From contig CAIKHO010000074.1 of NCBI GenBank assembly GCA_903827245.1, positions 124,001 through 188,000 of the forward strand: 64,000 bases of DNA, written 5' to 3'. The translations under genes were made by a program, and so were the position numbers. The DNA comes from an uncultured Opitutia bacterium. Its GTDB lineage: Bacteria > Verrucomicrobiota > Verrucomicrobiia > Opitutales > Opitutaceae. How positions within the stretch are numbered: the first letter of the stretch is position 1; each line of letters starts with the position of its first letter. Below, in pieces: positions 25,713-34,916 of the stretch. The notes beneath the pieces were generated by a model that was given only the letters and a program-made list of their open reading frames with translations, was not told the origin of the DNA and did no database searches.

Positions 25713-27404
25713 TCACGGCGTCGCCTCAAACCGCTCCACCTTCAACTCGCGGCTAATGCGTCCCTCCTCCACAAAGCCCACCCTCGTCAAAACGGTGCCG
25801 TCAAACCAAGTCGCTGGCTCCGGCACCCATTTGCCTTCGCGCTGTTCGTTCGGCCGCGAAAACGCCACCGTATTCCATCTGATCTCCACGGTCCCAATCC
25901 TCGTCGTCTGATTCGAACCATAGCCCAAGACCAGCACCGCTTCGTTTTTCTCACGATTGACGAGGGCGTAGACCTTGGGATCCCAAGTCTGCACCGAAGC
26001 CGAGGGCGTAAAGAGAGAAGGATCAGTCCGTGGATCCGGTTTGCTCTCGACCAAGTTGACGAACATCCGCCCGTCCTCGCGCCGCTCGGCTTGGGCAATA
26101 CGTAGCGTATTGGTCCCGTGCTGCTGCCGGGCGCTTATCCGCAGAGGCAGCTCATACTCCACCACGGGCCGCACGAGCAGGTCATTCAATTTGACGGTGT
26201 AGGCCGGCGGTTCCTGAAGCATCCGCGCCGCCATCTCGGTGGAGAGAAAAAACTGCGCTGATAACCGCGGGCCTTCGCGCAATTGCCGCTGAATCGCGAT
26301 CGTGAGCTCGTTCCGTCTTGAATCTGGCTTTAATCCCTGCACGCCCAAGAGATTGCGTACGGCACCATCCGTCCAATCCTCAAAATCGGCGGGCACGCCG
26401 AGATAACCATCGAATTTCAGGAGGGAGCCATCCGGCCATCGCCACGTGTGTTCGGAGAGAAACCCCCGTCTGGACCAAAAGCCCACCAAGTCCAATCCAT
26501 CGGGAATGCCATGCACCGTCATTTGATAGTTCAACTGGGCAGATCGATCAGACTTGGCGAATCGCGGCGGGCCGATCCTGATCCGGTCAACACTGATCGA
26601 AACCTTGTCCTCCACCGCCGACTGCTGCGCGGCTGGCACAGACTCAATTTTGTATAGATCCCACGGCCACAGGATGACAATCAGCGTCGCGAGGGCGAAT
26701 CCCGATCCGCTGATGACGAACGACCGGACCGTTCGGCGCGTGAGGAATTGGTGGCACACGACGACGATAGCCACGCCCATCGCTGCCGCCAGCAAGGTCA
26801 GCCCCGGGCGGGTCTCCGTGAGCCCCGGTGCCGCCGCGGACCAACGCTGGGGTATCGTAAGTGTCGCCGTCAAAAATGCGCTGGCGAGAACCAGCATCAG
26901 GATCGAAGCCAGTGTCCACGTCAGATACCGGCTGAAATTCGCCGTGAGCGCTGCCAGCAATAAGGCAGGAATGATCACGACCCATTTCAAAACCAGCGTC
27001 TCAAAGATCGCTGCCGCGACCTCGTGCCAGCCGTAGCCCGAAGCCAGCCACCACGGCAGCCAGATCGCGACCGGCAGCGCCCCGAACATCAGAACGGCAC
27101 CGACCGATTTCGCGGCCAGGAGCCGCCCGCCGGAGATCGGTCGAGTCAGCCAGAACTCCTGCGACCGGGTCAGCGGGTCCTCATGGATGAGCATGGCCAC
27201 GAGCACATAGCTCACGACCAAATCGAGCGCGAAGAACAGATAACTGTAAAGGCCCATGCGCCCGAACCACTCCAGATTATCGCCATCGCCATGGAGCAAG
27301 CGCACACCGATAAAAATCTGCGCCACAAGCAGCAGCGCCCAAAGCACCAGCGGCACTTGCAAGCGGCGGAAGTCCTTTTTTACGATATGGCAGGTGAGAT
27401 TCAT
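25713..27404 (-). CDS. ABC-2 type exporter permease, 563 aa
   Basis: Membrane subunit of an ABC exporter. About six helices occupy residues 15-270: 'VPLVLWALLLVAQIFIG', 'LFFALDLVVSYVLVAML', a loop with 'RSQEFWLTRPISGGRLLAAK', then more helices. A large soluble C-terminal domain (about 290-563) is probably extracytoplasmic. It is the last gene of the GntR-ATPase-permease unit. The pseudogenised paralogue directly upstream (27 bp away) shares the same helix pattern and 'TRPISGGRLL' motif. Base composition is lower in GC than most of the window. Substrate unknown. Confidence 0.85.
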   Translation of the reverse strand: MNLTCHIVKKDFRRLQVPLVLWALLLVAQIFIGVRLLHGDGDNLEWFGRMGLYSYLFFALDLVVSYVLVAMLIHEDPLTRSQEFWLTRPISGGRLLAAKSVGAVLMFGALPVAIWLPWWLASGYGWHEVAAAIFETLVLKWVVIIPALLLAALTANFSRYLTWTLASILMLVLASAFLTATLTIPQRWSAAAPGLTETRPGLTLLAAAMGVAIVVVCHQFLTRRTVRSFVISGSGFALATLIVILWPWDLYKIESVPAAQQSAVEDKVSISVDRIRIGPPRFAKSDRSAQLNYQMTVHGIPDGLDLVGFWSRRGFLSEHTWRWPDGSLLKFDGYLGVPADFEDWTDGAVRNLLGVQGLKPDSRRNELTIAIQRQLREGPRLSAQFFLSTEMAARMLQEPPAYTVKLNDLLVRPVVEYELPLRISARQQHGTNTLRIAQAERREDGRMFVNLVESKPDPRTDPSLFTPSASVQTWDPKVYALVNREKNEAVLVLGYGSNQTTRIGTVEIRWNTVAFSRPNEQREGKWVPEPATWFDGTVLTRVGFVEEGRISRELKVERFEATP

Positions 27405-27431
27405 GGGGGATTTTGCAGCGTCATGCGTTGA

Positions 27432-29190
27432 TCATGGCTGCACTTCAAAGTGGTCGACCTTCAGCCCACGGGTGAAGCGGGCTACCTCGCTCACCGTGAT
27501 TTTCGCCAGGGTCGCTTGATCGAACCAACCGAACTGTGGCGCCCAATGAGCTTCTTCCGCGTGCCAATCAGAGGGCCGGTTGAATTGCAAAACTCGCCGG
27601 TCTATCTCAACGGTCCCAATCCGCACTGAAGGATTTTGCTCCGTCCGGAAGCTGGCGGTGTTGCCTCGATCCCTATTGACCAAATAATAACGCGTCGGTC
27701 CGCTGTTGGGAAAAAGTGATTCGTTCCCCTCATGCAGAGCCTTGAATGGAGAGAGTCGGCGCAACCCATCTGTCCACGAATTCGGTCGGCTTTCGAGCAA
27801 GGAGAGGCGCATCGTATCCGTGCGATAATCCGATTGGACAATTCGCAAACTTGTCTGATCCGACCAGTGCCGGGTACTCGGCCGCAATGGCAGTTCCGCT
27901 TTCACTTCATATTGGAGAAGCCCAAACTGGGAATTGAGTATGTAAATCGACGGTTCGGCTCGCATCCTCACAGCTTCGGCACGTGTCAGACTAGCTTGCG
28001 CAATCAGCCCGGATGCACCCATTCGGTTCAGTAAGATTTCCAAATAGAGCGCAGAACCTTGAAACCTCGATTCATCACGATCGATCATCGACTTTACCCA
28101 ACTTAAATCCGTCTTTCGCAGAGGCAGCCCGAGGCTCGCTTCAAACCCGCCGATGGAACCGGCTACACCGCGATTGGCGCATGCAGAATCGTGCCATCCG
28201 GCCACTGCCAAGTTTGATCGGAATACCGGCCATATGCCACCAAGCCCAGCCCGTTCGGTATTCCTCGGGCCACCAAGCCCACCGCCACGCTGGCCCGACG
28301 CGGATTCTTCACCACGTCATCCATGTCCCGTGATAATATTGCCTGCTCAAATTCCAATTTTATGCCGTCGGTTAGCACCGGAGCTTGCTTAAGTGTTGGC
28401 TGCTCATCGTCCGGAAGCCAAAGGGTAGAAAAATCCCACGGATAGTACGTGCAAACCAACGTGGCCACGCCGAAACCCGCCAGCACCTGCGCGAAGACCC
28501 AAGCCGGGCGACGTGCCATGAACTGCTGGATCACGGTGATCACGATCACCGCCATCAGGACGGCGAAAGCCATCACGGCACGTGACTCGGTCAGTGCGGC
28601 GCGCGCTTGCTCCCCTTCCATGCCCGTCATTGTCGGCGCATGCGACAATGACGCTAACGCGATGACCAAGGTGGCCAGTGTGATGGCGAGCATGATGGTC
28701 CATCCGAGGAAGCGTCCGAGATTGTCCGTCAGCACAGCGACCAGCAGCGCGGCCATGACCGCCACGGCGTGCATGCCGAGGATTTCCGGAATCGCTCCGG
28801 CTATTTCACGCCAGCCATAATTGCAGGTCAGCCACCACGGGAGCCAGATCAGCACAGGCAGTGCACCAAACATGATCGCGGCTCCCATCAGCTTCGCGCC
28901 CAGCAGCCGACCGCCGGAGATGGGGCGCGTTCGCCAGAAGACCGTCGTGCCGACCAGCGAATCCTCGTGCAGGAGTGCCGAACCAGCACATAGGCAAACA
29001 GCAGATCCAGAGCGACGAGGACGTAATTGTAAGTAATCATCCGCTGGAACCACAGCCCGTCGGCGCTGCCTTGGCCAAAAAGAAGGCTCACTCCCACCCC
29101 CACCTGCGCCACCACCAGCAGCGCCCAGAGTGCCAGCGGCACCCACAGGCGCCGAAGGTCTTTTTTGACGATGTGCCAGATGAGTTTCAT
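27432..29190 (-). pseudogene. Frameshifted paralogue of the ABC-2 permease
   Basis: The same protein as the downstream permease is spread over three frames. 29190 to about 28980 encodes 'MKLIWHIVKKDLRRLW' through 'LLFAYVLVR'. About 28978 to 28165 continues with 'ALLHEDSLVG' and the shared 'RTRPISGGRLLGAK', to 'WPDGTILHAPIAV' and a stop. About 28170 to 27432 carries the soluble C-terminal domain. Both breaks are equivalent to a loss of one base (or gain of two) and neither lies in a homopolymer. The start overlaps the ATPase stop by ATGA, so the position is that of a normal operon member. Sequencing error is the alternative; two in one gene would be unusual. Confidence 0.75.
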
Positions 29191-30092
29191 GCCACGGCCA
29201 TTTTCGTGTCCCCGCGGCCCGTCCGCGCGAAGGAGAGAAAGATTTCGCGCAACGACATGGGATGCGCCGTCACCGCAGCCCCGCTGAAGCGCTCGCGCCA
29301 GGCGCGCTCAGTCGTCTCGCCGGCATACCCTGTCTCGATGAAGCGGGTCAGGCCGCCCGCCTGCTCCCACTCGATCGCGCCCGGCGGCGGAGTCGCGCCC
29401 GCCGGCGCGCCGGTCACTTCCACCCGGCGGAAGCGGCCCTGCAGGGTCTCGGCCGATTCGCTCAGCCGCAGCCGGCCGCCGTCGAGCAGCGCCACGCGGT
29501 CCGCCAGCCGCTCGACTTCCTCGATGTCGTGCGACGAGACCAGCACCGTCCAGTTGCCCAGCGCCGACACCTCGAGGATGCCGCGGACAAATTCATCGCG
29601 CATGAGCGCATCGAGCCCGCTGAACGGCTCGTCGAGCACGAGCAGTTTCGGCCGGTACGGCAGGACCGATAACAGCACCGCATTCATCAGCATGCCGCGC
29701 GAGAGGTGCTTCAGCTTCCGGTCCAGCGGCAGCTGGAGCTTTGCGAGCAGCGCACGCTCGAGTTCGCGGTCCCACGTCGGATAAAACGGACGGCAGTAAT
29801 CCAACAGCTGCCCCACGGTCATCCACAGCGGCTGCTGCTGGTTCTCCGAGACATACCCGATCTGCGCGAACTCCCGCGGCCCCAGCTTGCGCGAATCGAC
29901 CCCCAGCACCCTCGCCTCGCCCGCCGTGGGCGTGAGCAGGTTCATCAGCATCTGGATCGTCGTCGATTTTCCGGCGCCGTTGGGTCCAAGCAGCGCGGTG
30001 ACGCTGCCCTCCGGCACCGCGAGGTCCAGTCCGTGCACCGCCTCCATCTTCCAGAACCGCCGCGTGAGATTGTGGGTTTCGATGATGTTCAT
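29187..30092 (-). CDS. ABC transporter ATP-binding protein
   Basis: Cytosolic ATPase driving the exporter encoded downstream. Walker A 'LLGPNGAGKST' near residue 35, Q-loop region 'GYVSENQQQP' near 80, Walker B 'LLVLDEPFSGLD' near 152, and the H-loop 'VSSHDIEE' near 190. The signature motif is degenerate ('LSRGM' instead of LSGGQ), as often seen in YtrB/EcsA-like exporters controlled by GntR. Stop overlaps the start of the frameshifted permease (ATGA). Two inverted repeats likely bound by the GntR protein lie just upstream at 30140-30204. Confidence 0.9.
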   Translation of the reverse strand: MNIIETHNLTRRFWKMEAVHGLDLAVPEGSVTALLGPNGAGKSTTIQMLMNLLTPTAGEARVLGVDSRKLGPREFAQIGYVSENQQQPLWMTVGQLLDYCRPFYPTWDRELERALLAKLQLPLDRKLKHLSRGMLMNAVLLSVLPYRPKLLVLDEPFSGLDALMRDEFVRGILEVSALGNWTVLVSSHDIEEVERLADRVALLDGGRLRLSESAETLQGRFRRVEVTGAPAGATPPPGAIEWEQAGGLTRFIETGYAGETTERAWRERFSGAAVTAHPMSLREIFLSFARTGRGDTKMAVA

Positions 30093-30139
30093 GGGAAAAG
30101 AAAAATATCCGCGTGCGGCCAGCCACCATACCCGATCCG

Positions 30140-30162
30140 TTTGTCACCTAATAGGTGACAAA
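30140..30162. promoter_or_regulatory. Operator-like palindrome, likely GntR (YtrA-type) site 1
   Basis: TTTGTCACCT-AAT-AGGTGACAAA: perfect 10-bp arms. Core GTCACC-N5-GGTGAC is shared with a second site 45 bp away (centre to centre). It lies between the gntR gene and the ATPase start, 48 bp upstream of the latter, suggesting an internal, regulated promoter for the exporter genes. Confidence 0.7.
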
Positions 30163-30187
30163 CCTTCAGGATCTATCCGGCTTGGAT

Positions 30188-30204
30188 GTCACCGAATGGG
30201 TGAC
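30188..30204. promoter_or_regulatory. Operator-like palindrome, likely GntR site 2
   Basis: GTCACC-GAATG-GGTGAC, same arm sequence and 5-bp spacer as site 1. Weaker flanks (no TTT/AAA extension). Confidence 0.6.
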
Positions 30205-30257
30205 GTTGGCTTCCGGCCGGCTCCGGGTGGTGAGGCACAGGAATTGTTTTCATAGGC

Positions 30258-30641
30258 TCATTTGCCACCGAGTTTCTTCCAGTGCGCGGCGAGGCCGGCC
30301 TGCACTTCGTCGAGCGAGAGCCCGAGTTTCTTCGACTCCACCACCAGCCACTCGAGCTCCGCGCCCAGCAACTCGGCGCGCTCCTTGCGGCCGCCGAGGG
30401 CGCGCTCGGCGATGATGCTGCCGACCGCCGGGGTCGTCACGAGGACGCCCTCGTTGACCAACGCGGCGATGACCTTGTGCGCGGTGTTTGGATTGACGCG
30501 CAATTCCTGGCTCAGCACGCGCACCGAGGGAAACTTGTCGCCCGGCCGCAGCTGTCCTGCCACCACCGCCTTCTTCACCGCAAACAGGATCTGCTCCGCC
30601 ACCGGCAGGCCGGACTTCAGTTCGATGGAAAACGGGAGCAC
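30258..30641 (-). CDS. GntR family regulator, YtrA subfamily
   Basis: Short GntR repressor of 127 aa. The winged helix covers residues 12-75: 'PVAEQILFAVKKAVVAGQL-RPGDKFPSVRVLS', then 'RVNPNTAHKVIAALVNEGVL', the canonical GntR recognition region. Only a short helical tail follows, as in YtrA, which usually controls neighbouring ABC exporters. It is the first gene of the minus-strand exporter unit; two matching inverted repeats follow it at 30140-30204. The effector is unknown. Confidence 0.88.
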   Translation of the reverse strand: MLPFSIELKSGLPVAEQILFAVKKAVVAGQLRPGDKFPSVRVLSQELRVNPNTAHKVIAALVNEGVLVTTPAVGSIIAERALGGRKERAELLGAELEWLVVESKKLGLSLDEVQAGLAAHWKKLGGK

Positions 30642-30716
30642 ACTGTGCTACTCGCACTAGTACGGATGGTACGGCAAGCCTTATTTTAAAAAATGTTCGC
30701 GGATCGTGGGCTCCAT

Positions 30717-30802
30717 CTCGGATCGTCCTCGGACTTCCTCCTGTAAATTTTCATTTCCGATCCCGGTCCGTTACACAGGAGACGAGCCGAGGCCGATCCG
30801 AG
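30717..30802. repeat. Imperfect palindrome upstream of pyrR
   Basis: Left arm from 30717 (CTCGGATCGTCCTCGGAC) and right arm ending 30802 are complementary with a few mismatches. It lies about 100 bp before pyrR. It resembles the other intergenic palindromes more than a pyrimidine attenuator, as no terminator-type T-run follows. Confidence 0.5.
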
Positions 30803-30898
30803 GGGAATTGGATTTTGATGCCGGACCCATGCTGAGGCGCGACCGTTGCTCCAAAAAAACCTTCCCATGGCTGGGACCGGCCGTCACAAAGGGGCTTC

Positions 30899-31486
30899 GT
30901 GGCCAAGCCCAAGACCATCGGCGCCGGGGAGATTCATGCTGCGATCGAGCGGCTGGCGGAGGCCATTTCCCGGCGCCATCCCGGCCCGGAAAAGCTCCTT
31001 CTGCTGGGCATCGCCAACGGCGGCGTCGAGCTCGCCCGCCGGTTAGCCCTGAGCCTATCGAAGGGCCGGACGGCCCCTCGCCTGTCCGCCATAGCCTTGG
31101 CGGCGGCGGACCCCTCGCCTTCCGTTAAGGTCCCTGCCGGAACCCTGGACATCTCCTTCCACCGCGACGACATCGGCCGGCATCCCATTCCCAAAGAGTT
31201 CGCCCCCACCCGCATCCCCGTCGACGTCCACGGCGCCGCGGTCATCATCGTCGACGACGTGCTCTTTTCCGGCCGCACCGTGAAGGCCGCCCTCGACGAG
31301 CTCTTCGACCACGGCCGGCCCGCCAAGGTCGAACTCGCCATCCTCGTCGACCGCGGCGGCCGCCGCCTGCCCTTCGCCCCCGACTATTGCGGCCTGACCC
31401 TCGACACCGGCGAAAAGGAAAAGGTCGTCGTCCGCCTCGACCCCTCCGACCCAAAGAAGGACGCCCTCACCATCCGCCCCGCCTGA
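30899..31486 (+). CDS. pyrR: Bifunctional pyr regulator / uracil phosphoribosyltransferase, with repeat-derived insertion
   Basis: PyrR-type phosphoribosyltransferase at the head of pyrB-pyrC. PRPP loop 'VIIVDDVLFSGRT' (about 114-126) and the family segments 'GIANGGVELARRL' (37-49) and 'LAILVDRGGRRLPFAPDY' are clear. Start is GTG 30899; no better start in frame. 195 aa, longer than the usual 170-180. The excess lies at residues about 50-78 and is encoded by repeat DNA at 31044-31110: 'LSLSKGR' from a CCTGAGCCTATCGAAGGG-type repeat, then 'LSAIALAAADP' from a GTCCGCCATAGCCTTGG-type repeat. The insertion falls between the first helix and the 'GTLDISFHRDD' strand and keeps the frame. Confidence 0.88.
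   Translation: MAKPKTIGAGEIHAAIERLAEAISRRHPGPEKLLLLGIANGGVELARRLALSLSKGRTAPRLSAIALAAADPSPSVKVPAGTLDISFHRDDIGRHPIPKEFAPTRIPVDVHGAAVIIVDDVLFSGRTVKAALDELFDHGRPAKVELAILVDRGGRRLPFAPDYCGLTLDTGEKEKVVVRLDPSDPKKDALTIRPA
31044..31110. repeat. Two dispersed repeat units inside pyrR
   Basis: Unit 1: TAGCCCTGAGCCTATCGAAG (31044-). Unit 2: CTGTCCGCCATAGCCTTGGC (31082-) ending GGCGGCGGA. Unit 2 is closely related to intergenic units at 17891-17910 (CTGTCCGCCGTAGCCCTGG) and, on the other strand, at 38776-38806. Confidence 0.75.
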
Positions 31487-31524
31487 CCACTCGCCACCCG
31501 CCCCGGCCACCCGCCACTTTCCCC

Positions 31525-32469
<945 letters not shown>

Positions 32470-32550
32470 TTTCCCTACAGAATGGACATAATGGCCAAAC
32501 CCGTCCTCCAAGATTTCGTTCATTTTGTTAATTCTGTCTAAATCCTCCCC
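32470..32550. other. Spacer between pyrB and pyrC with a dispersed AT-rich repeat
   Basis: 81 bp, clearly AT-richer than its surroundings. The part ATTTTGTTAATTCTGTCTAA looks like another intergenic repeat. No terminator hairpin, so pyrB and pyrC can be cotranscribed. Confidence 0.4.
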
Positions 32551-33846
32551 ATGCCCAGCCTTTGGATTAAAAACGCCCGCATCGTCGACCCCGCCGCCAA
32601 GCGTGACGCGGTGGGCGACCTCTTCATCGTCGACGGCAAGATCGTCGCCTCGCTCTCCGCCGCCGCCAAGAAACGGGCAAAAAAAATCGACGCGCGCGGG
32701 CTGGTCGCCTGTCCGGGACTCGTCGACATCCACGTCCACTTCCGCGAGCCCGGCCAGACCCACAAGGAGACCATCGCCACGGGTTCGCACTGCGCCGCCG
32801 CCGGCGGCTTCACGACGGTGGTGTGCATGCCCAACACCTCTCCGCCGGCCGACAACGCCGGCACCATCCAGTACATTAACGACGCGATCCGCCGTGATGC
32901 CGTGGTCAAGGTTTACCCCACCGGCTGCATCACCGTCGGCCTGAAGGGCCAGGCCCTCGCCCCCATCGGCTCGCTCAAGCGCGCGGGTGTCGTCGCCATC
33001 ACCGACGACGGCGATTGCGTGCAGAGCAACGAGCTCATGCGCCGCGCCATCGAGTACGCCAAGATGTTCGACCTGCCGGTCATGGACCACTGCCAGGACG
33101 CCTCCATGACGCAGGGCGCGGTGATGAACGAGGGCGTGATGTCCACCCGCCTCGGCCTGCGCGGCTGGCCCAACGCCGCCGAGGACCTGATCGTCGCCCG
33201 CAACGTCGTGCTCTCCGAGTACACCGGCGCCCACATCCACCTGCAGCACATCTCGTCGAAGTTCTCCATCGACGTGATCCGCCGCGGCAAATCGCGCGGC
33301 GCCCGCATCACGGCCGAGGCCACGCCGCATCACATCGCGCTCACCGACGAGTGCCTCGCGGGCTATGACACCAATTTCAAGATGAACCCGCCGCTGCGCA
33401 CCGAGTCCGACCGGCGCGCGATCATCGCGGGCCTCCGCGACGGCACGCTCGACTGCATCAACACCGACCATGCGCCGCACACCGACTATGAGAAGGACAA
33501 GGAGTTCGACTACGCGCCCAACGGCATCATCGGCCTCGAAACCTCGCTCGCCGTCACGCTCGATGTGCTGGTGCGGCAGAACAAATTCAAGCTCGCCCAC
33601 GTCATCGACCTGATGACGCGCAAGCCCGCCGCCATCCTCGGGTTGCCCGCCGGCACGCTGGCCGTCGGGGCTGCGGCCGACATCTGCCTCTTCGATCCGA
33701 ACGAGCAATGGCTCTACGACGCCAAGGCCGGCTTCAGCAAGTCGAGCAATTCGCCCTGGCACGGCCAGACGCTCACCGGTCGCGTGAAGACGACCATCGT
33801 CGACGGGCGGGTGGTTTTCGAAAACGGAAAAATCTCCTCACGGTAG
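32551..33846 (+). CDS. pyrC: Dihydroorotase (class I)
   Basis: Third step of pyrimidine synthesis. Zinc site 'DIHVHFREPG' near residue 61, followed by 'KETIATGSHCAAAGGFTTV'. The metal-bridging position is near 'GVVAITDDGD', further His ligands lie in 'MDHCQDASM' and 'IHLQHISS', and the catalytic Asp is in 'CINTDHAPHT'. 431 aa, normal for class I. The TAG stop is the foot of a GTAG-type REP (33843-33868). Confidence 0.95.
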   Translation: MPSLWIKNARIVDPAAKRDAVGDLFIVDGKIVASLSAAAKKRAKKIDARGLVACPGLVDIHVHFREPGQTHKETIATGSHCAAAGGFTTVVCMPNTSPPADNAGTIQYINDAIRRDAVVKVYPTGCITVGLKGQALAPIGSLKRAGVVAITDDGDCVQSNELMRRAIEYAKMFDLPVMDHCQDASMTQGAVMNEGVMSTRLGLRGWPNAAEDLIVARNVVLSEYTGAHIHLQHISSKFSIDVIRRGKSRGARITAEATPHHIALTDECLAGYDTNFKMNPPLRTESDRRAIIAGLRDGTLDCINTDHAPHTDYEKDKEFDYAPNGIIGLETSLAVTLDVLVRQNKFKLAHVIDLMTRKPAAILGLPAGTLAVGAAADICLFDPNEQWLYDAKAGFSKSSNSPWHGQTLTGRVKTTIVDGRVVFENGKISSR

Positions 33847-33868
33847 GGCGCGCTACCCTTAACGCGCC
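33843..33868. repeat. GTAG-footed REP overlapping the pyrC stop codon
   Basis: GTAG (33843-33846) followed by GGCGCG...CGCGCC (33847-33852 and 33863-33868). The pyrC stop TAG is inside the GTAG foot. It shares GTAGGGCGCG with the element inside the helicase gene at 19906. Confidence 0.65.
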
Positions 33869-33880
33869 GCTCCGGCTGTC

Positions 33881-34705
33881 ATGTCCTCCGTCTCCACGTT
33901 CGCGGACGCCTTCGAGGTCGTCCTGATTCTTTTGGGTCTGGTCGTGCTCTGGCGCGAGGCTCTCAGCCCGGCGGCCCGGGCGCGAACCGCGGCTCCGCTT
34001 CTTCCACATTGGGAGATCCTGCCGGTCAATTTCCTGCTGCTGCTCTGGGCGGTCTACGTGGCCGGATTCCTCGTCCAGTTCGTCGTGTTTCAGTGGCTCA
34101 AATCCGCCGCCCACCTCACCCCCGATATGCGTCTGATGTTCGCGAGTGCGGGCACCGATGCCGGCATGCTGGTCGCGTGGCGCTTCGCGCAACCCCGGCT
34201 CGATGCCAAGCCCATCCCCGGTCAGGCTCCGCCTGCGCGCAAAAATCCCTGGCCATGCGGCGCCCTTACCTTCCTGGCCGCGATGCCCGTGGTCGCCGCG
34301 GCCGGATTCGTCTGGCAGAACGGTCTCCAGGCGCTTGGCTTCCCGCTGGAGAAGCAGGAATCCGTCGATATTTTCGCCAATGCCCGGGCTCCGCTCTGGC
34401 TCGCATTTCTCTTCGGCTTCGCCGTGATCCTCGCGCCGGTCACGGAGGAACTGGTCCATCGCGGCGCCATTTTTCGCTACGCCCGCGGCCGGCTGCCCCG
34501 CTGGCTGGCCCTGCTCGGGCCCGCGCTGCTGTTCGCCGGCCTGCACCTGAATCTCGCCAGTTTCGCACCCCTCGCCGCACTCGGGCTCCTTTTTTCGCTC
34601 GTCTACGAGCGCACCGGCGACCTCCGCGTGACCATGATCGCCCACGGGCTGTTCAATCTCAACACGGCGGTGATGATCTTCGCGGGCATCGGGACGTCAG
34701 GGTGA
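33881..34705 (+). CDS. CPBP family intramembrane glutamic endopeptidase
   Basis: Inner-membrane protease of the CPBP/Abi (Rce1-like) family, about six helices over 274 aa. The E-E-x3-R motif is 'VTEELVHRGAIFRYA' near residue 188. The F-x3-H motif is 'LLFAGLHLN' near 224 and the third is 'MIAHGLFNLN' near 252. These provide catalytic Glu and His. An N-terminal helix (5-25) and a charged linker precede the core. Its position 34 bp after pyrC suggests cotranscription without functional linkage. Confidence 0.85.
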   Translation: MSSVSTFADAFEVVLILLGLVVLWREALSPAARARTAAPLLPHWEILPVNFLLLLWAVYVAGFLVQFVVFQWLKSAAHLTPDMRLMFASAGTDAGMLVAWRFAQPRLDAKPIPGQAPPARKNPWPCGALTFLAAMPVVAAAGFVWQNGLQALGFPLEKQESVDIFANARAPLWLAFLFGFAVILAPVTEELVHRGAIFRYARGRLPRWLALLGPALLFAGLHLNLASFAPLAALGLLFSLVYERTGDLRVTMIAHGLFNLNTAVMIFAGIGTSG

Positions 34706-34753
34706 AGCTTTGCCCACTGCGACAGGACTCCAACCTGTCACTTCGATCCGGCA

Positions 34754-34850
34754 GATTTTGGCCACTGATTGCACGGATGGGCACGGATGGATCGGGTTCG
34801 GATACGCCTGATATTGGTGTTTTATCTGTGTAATCAGTGGCAAAAAAATC
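34754..34850. repeat. Palindrome, TTTTGGCCACTGATT family
   Basis: Left arm from 34754 (ATTTTGGCCACTGATTGCAC) and right arm ending 34850 (complement of GATTTTTTTGCCACTGATTA). A sister copy lies at 58541-58613. It separates the CPBP gene from thiL. Confidence 0.75.
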
Positions 34851-34916
34851 AGGCTACTCGCCCCGGCAAGGATGGTTTGTCTTCACCGTCCGCCCCGTCG
34901 TAATGCGGCGGGATAC

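Noticed and set aside
28163-29146. Separate intact permease gene starting at 29146
   Set aside because: Its first 50 residues are out of frame with the paralogue; the matching N-terminus lies in the neighbouring frame from 29190, so it is part of a frameshifted gene.
25713-30641. Horizontally acquired island (GC content lower than neighbours)
   Set aside because: No integrase, attachment repeats or tRNA end; composition shift alone is not enough.
30717-30802. Possible PyrR-controlled attenuator upstream of pyrR
   Set aside because: A hairpin exists, but no T-run terminator and no recognisable PyrR-binding loop; it fits the dispersed palindromes better.
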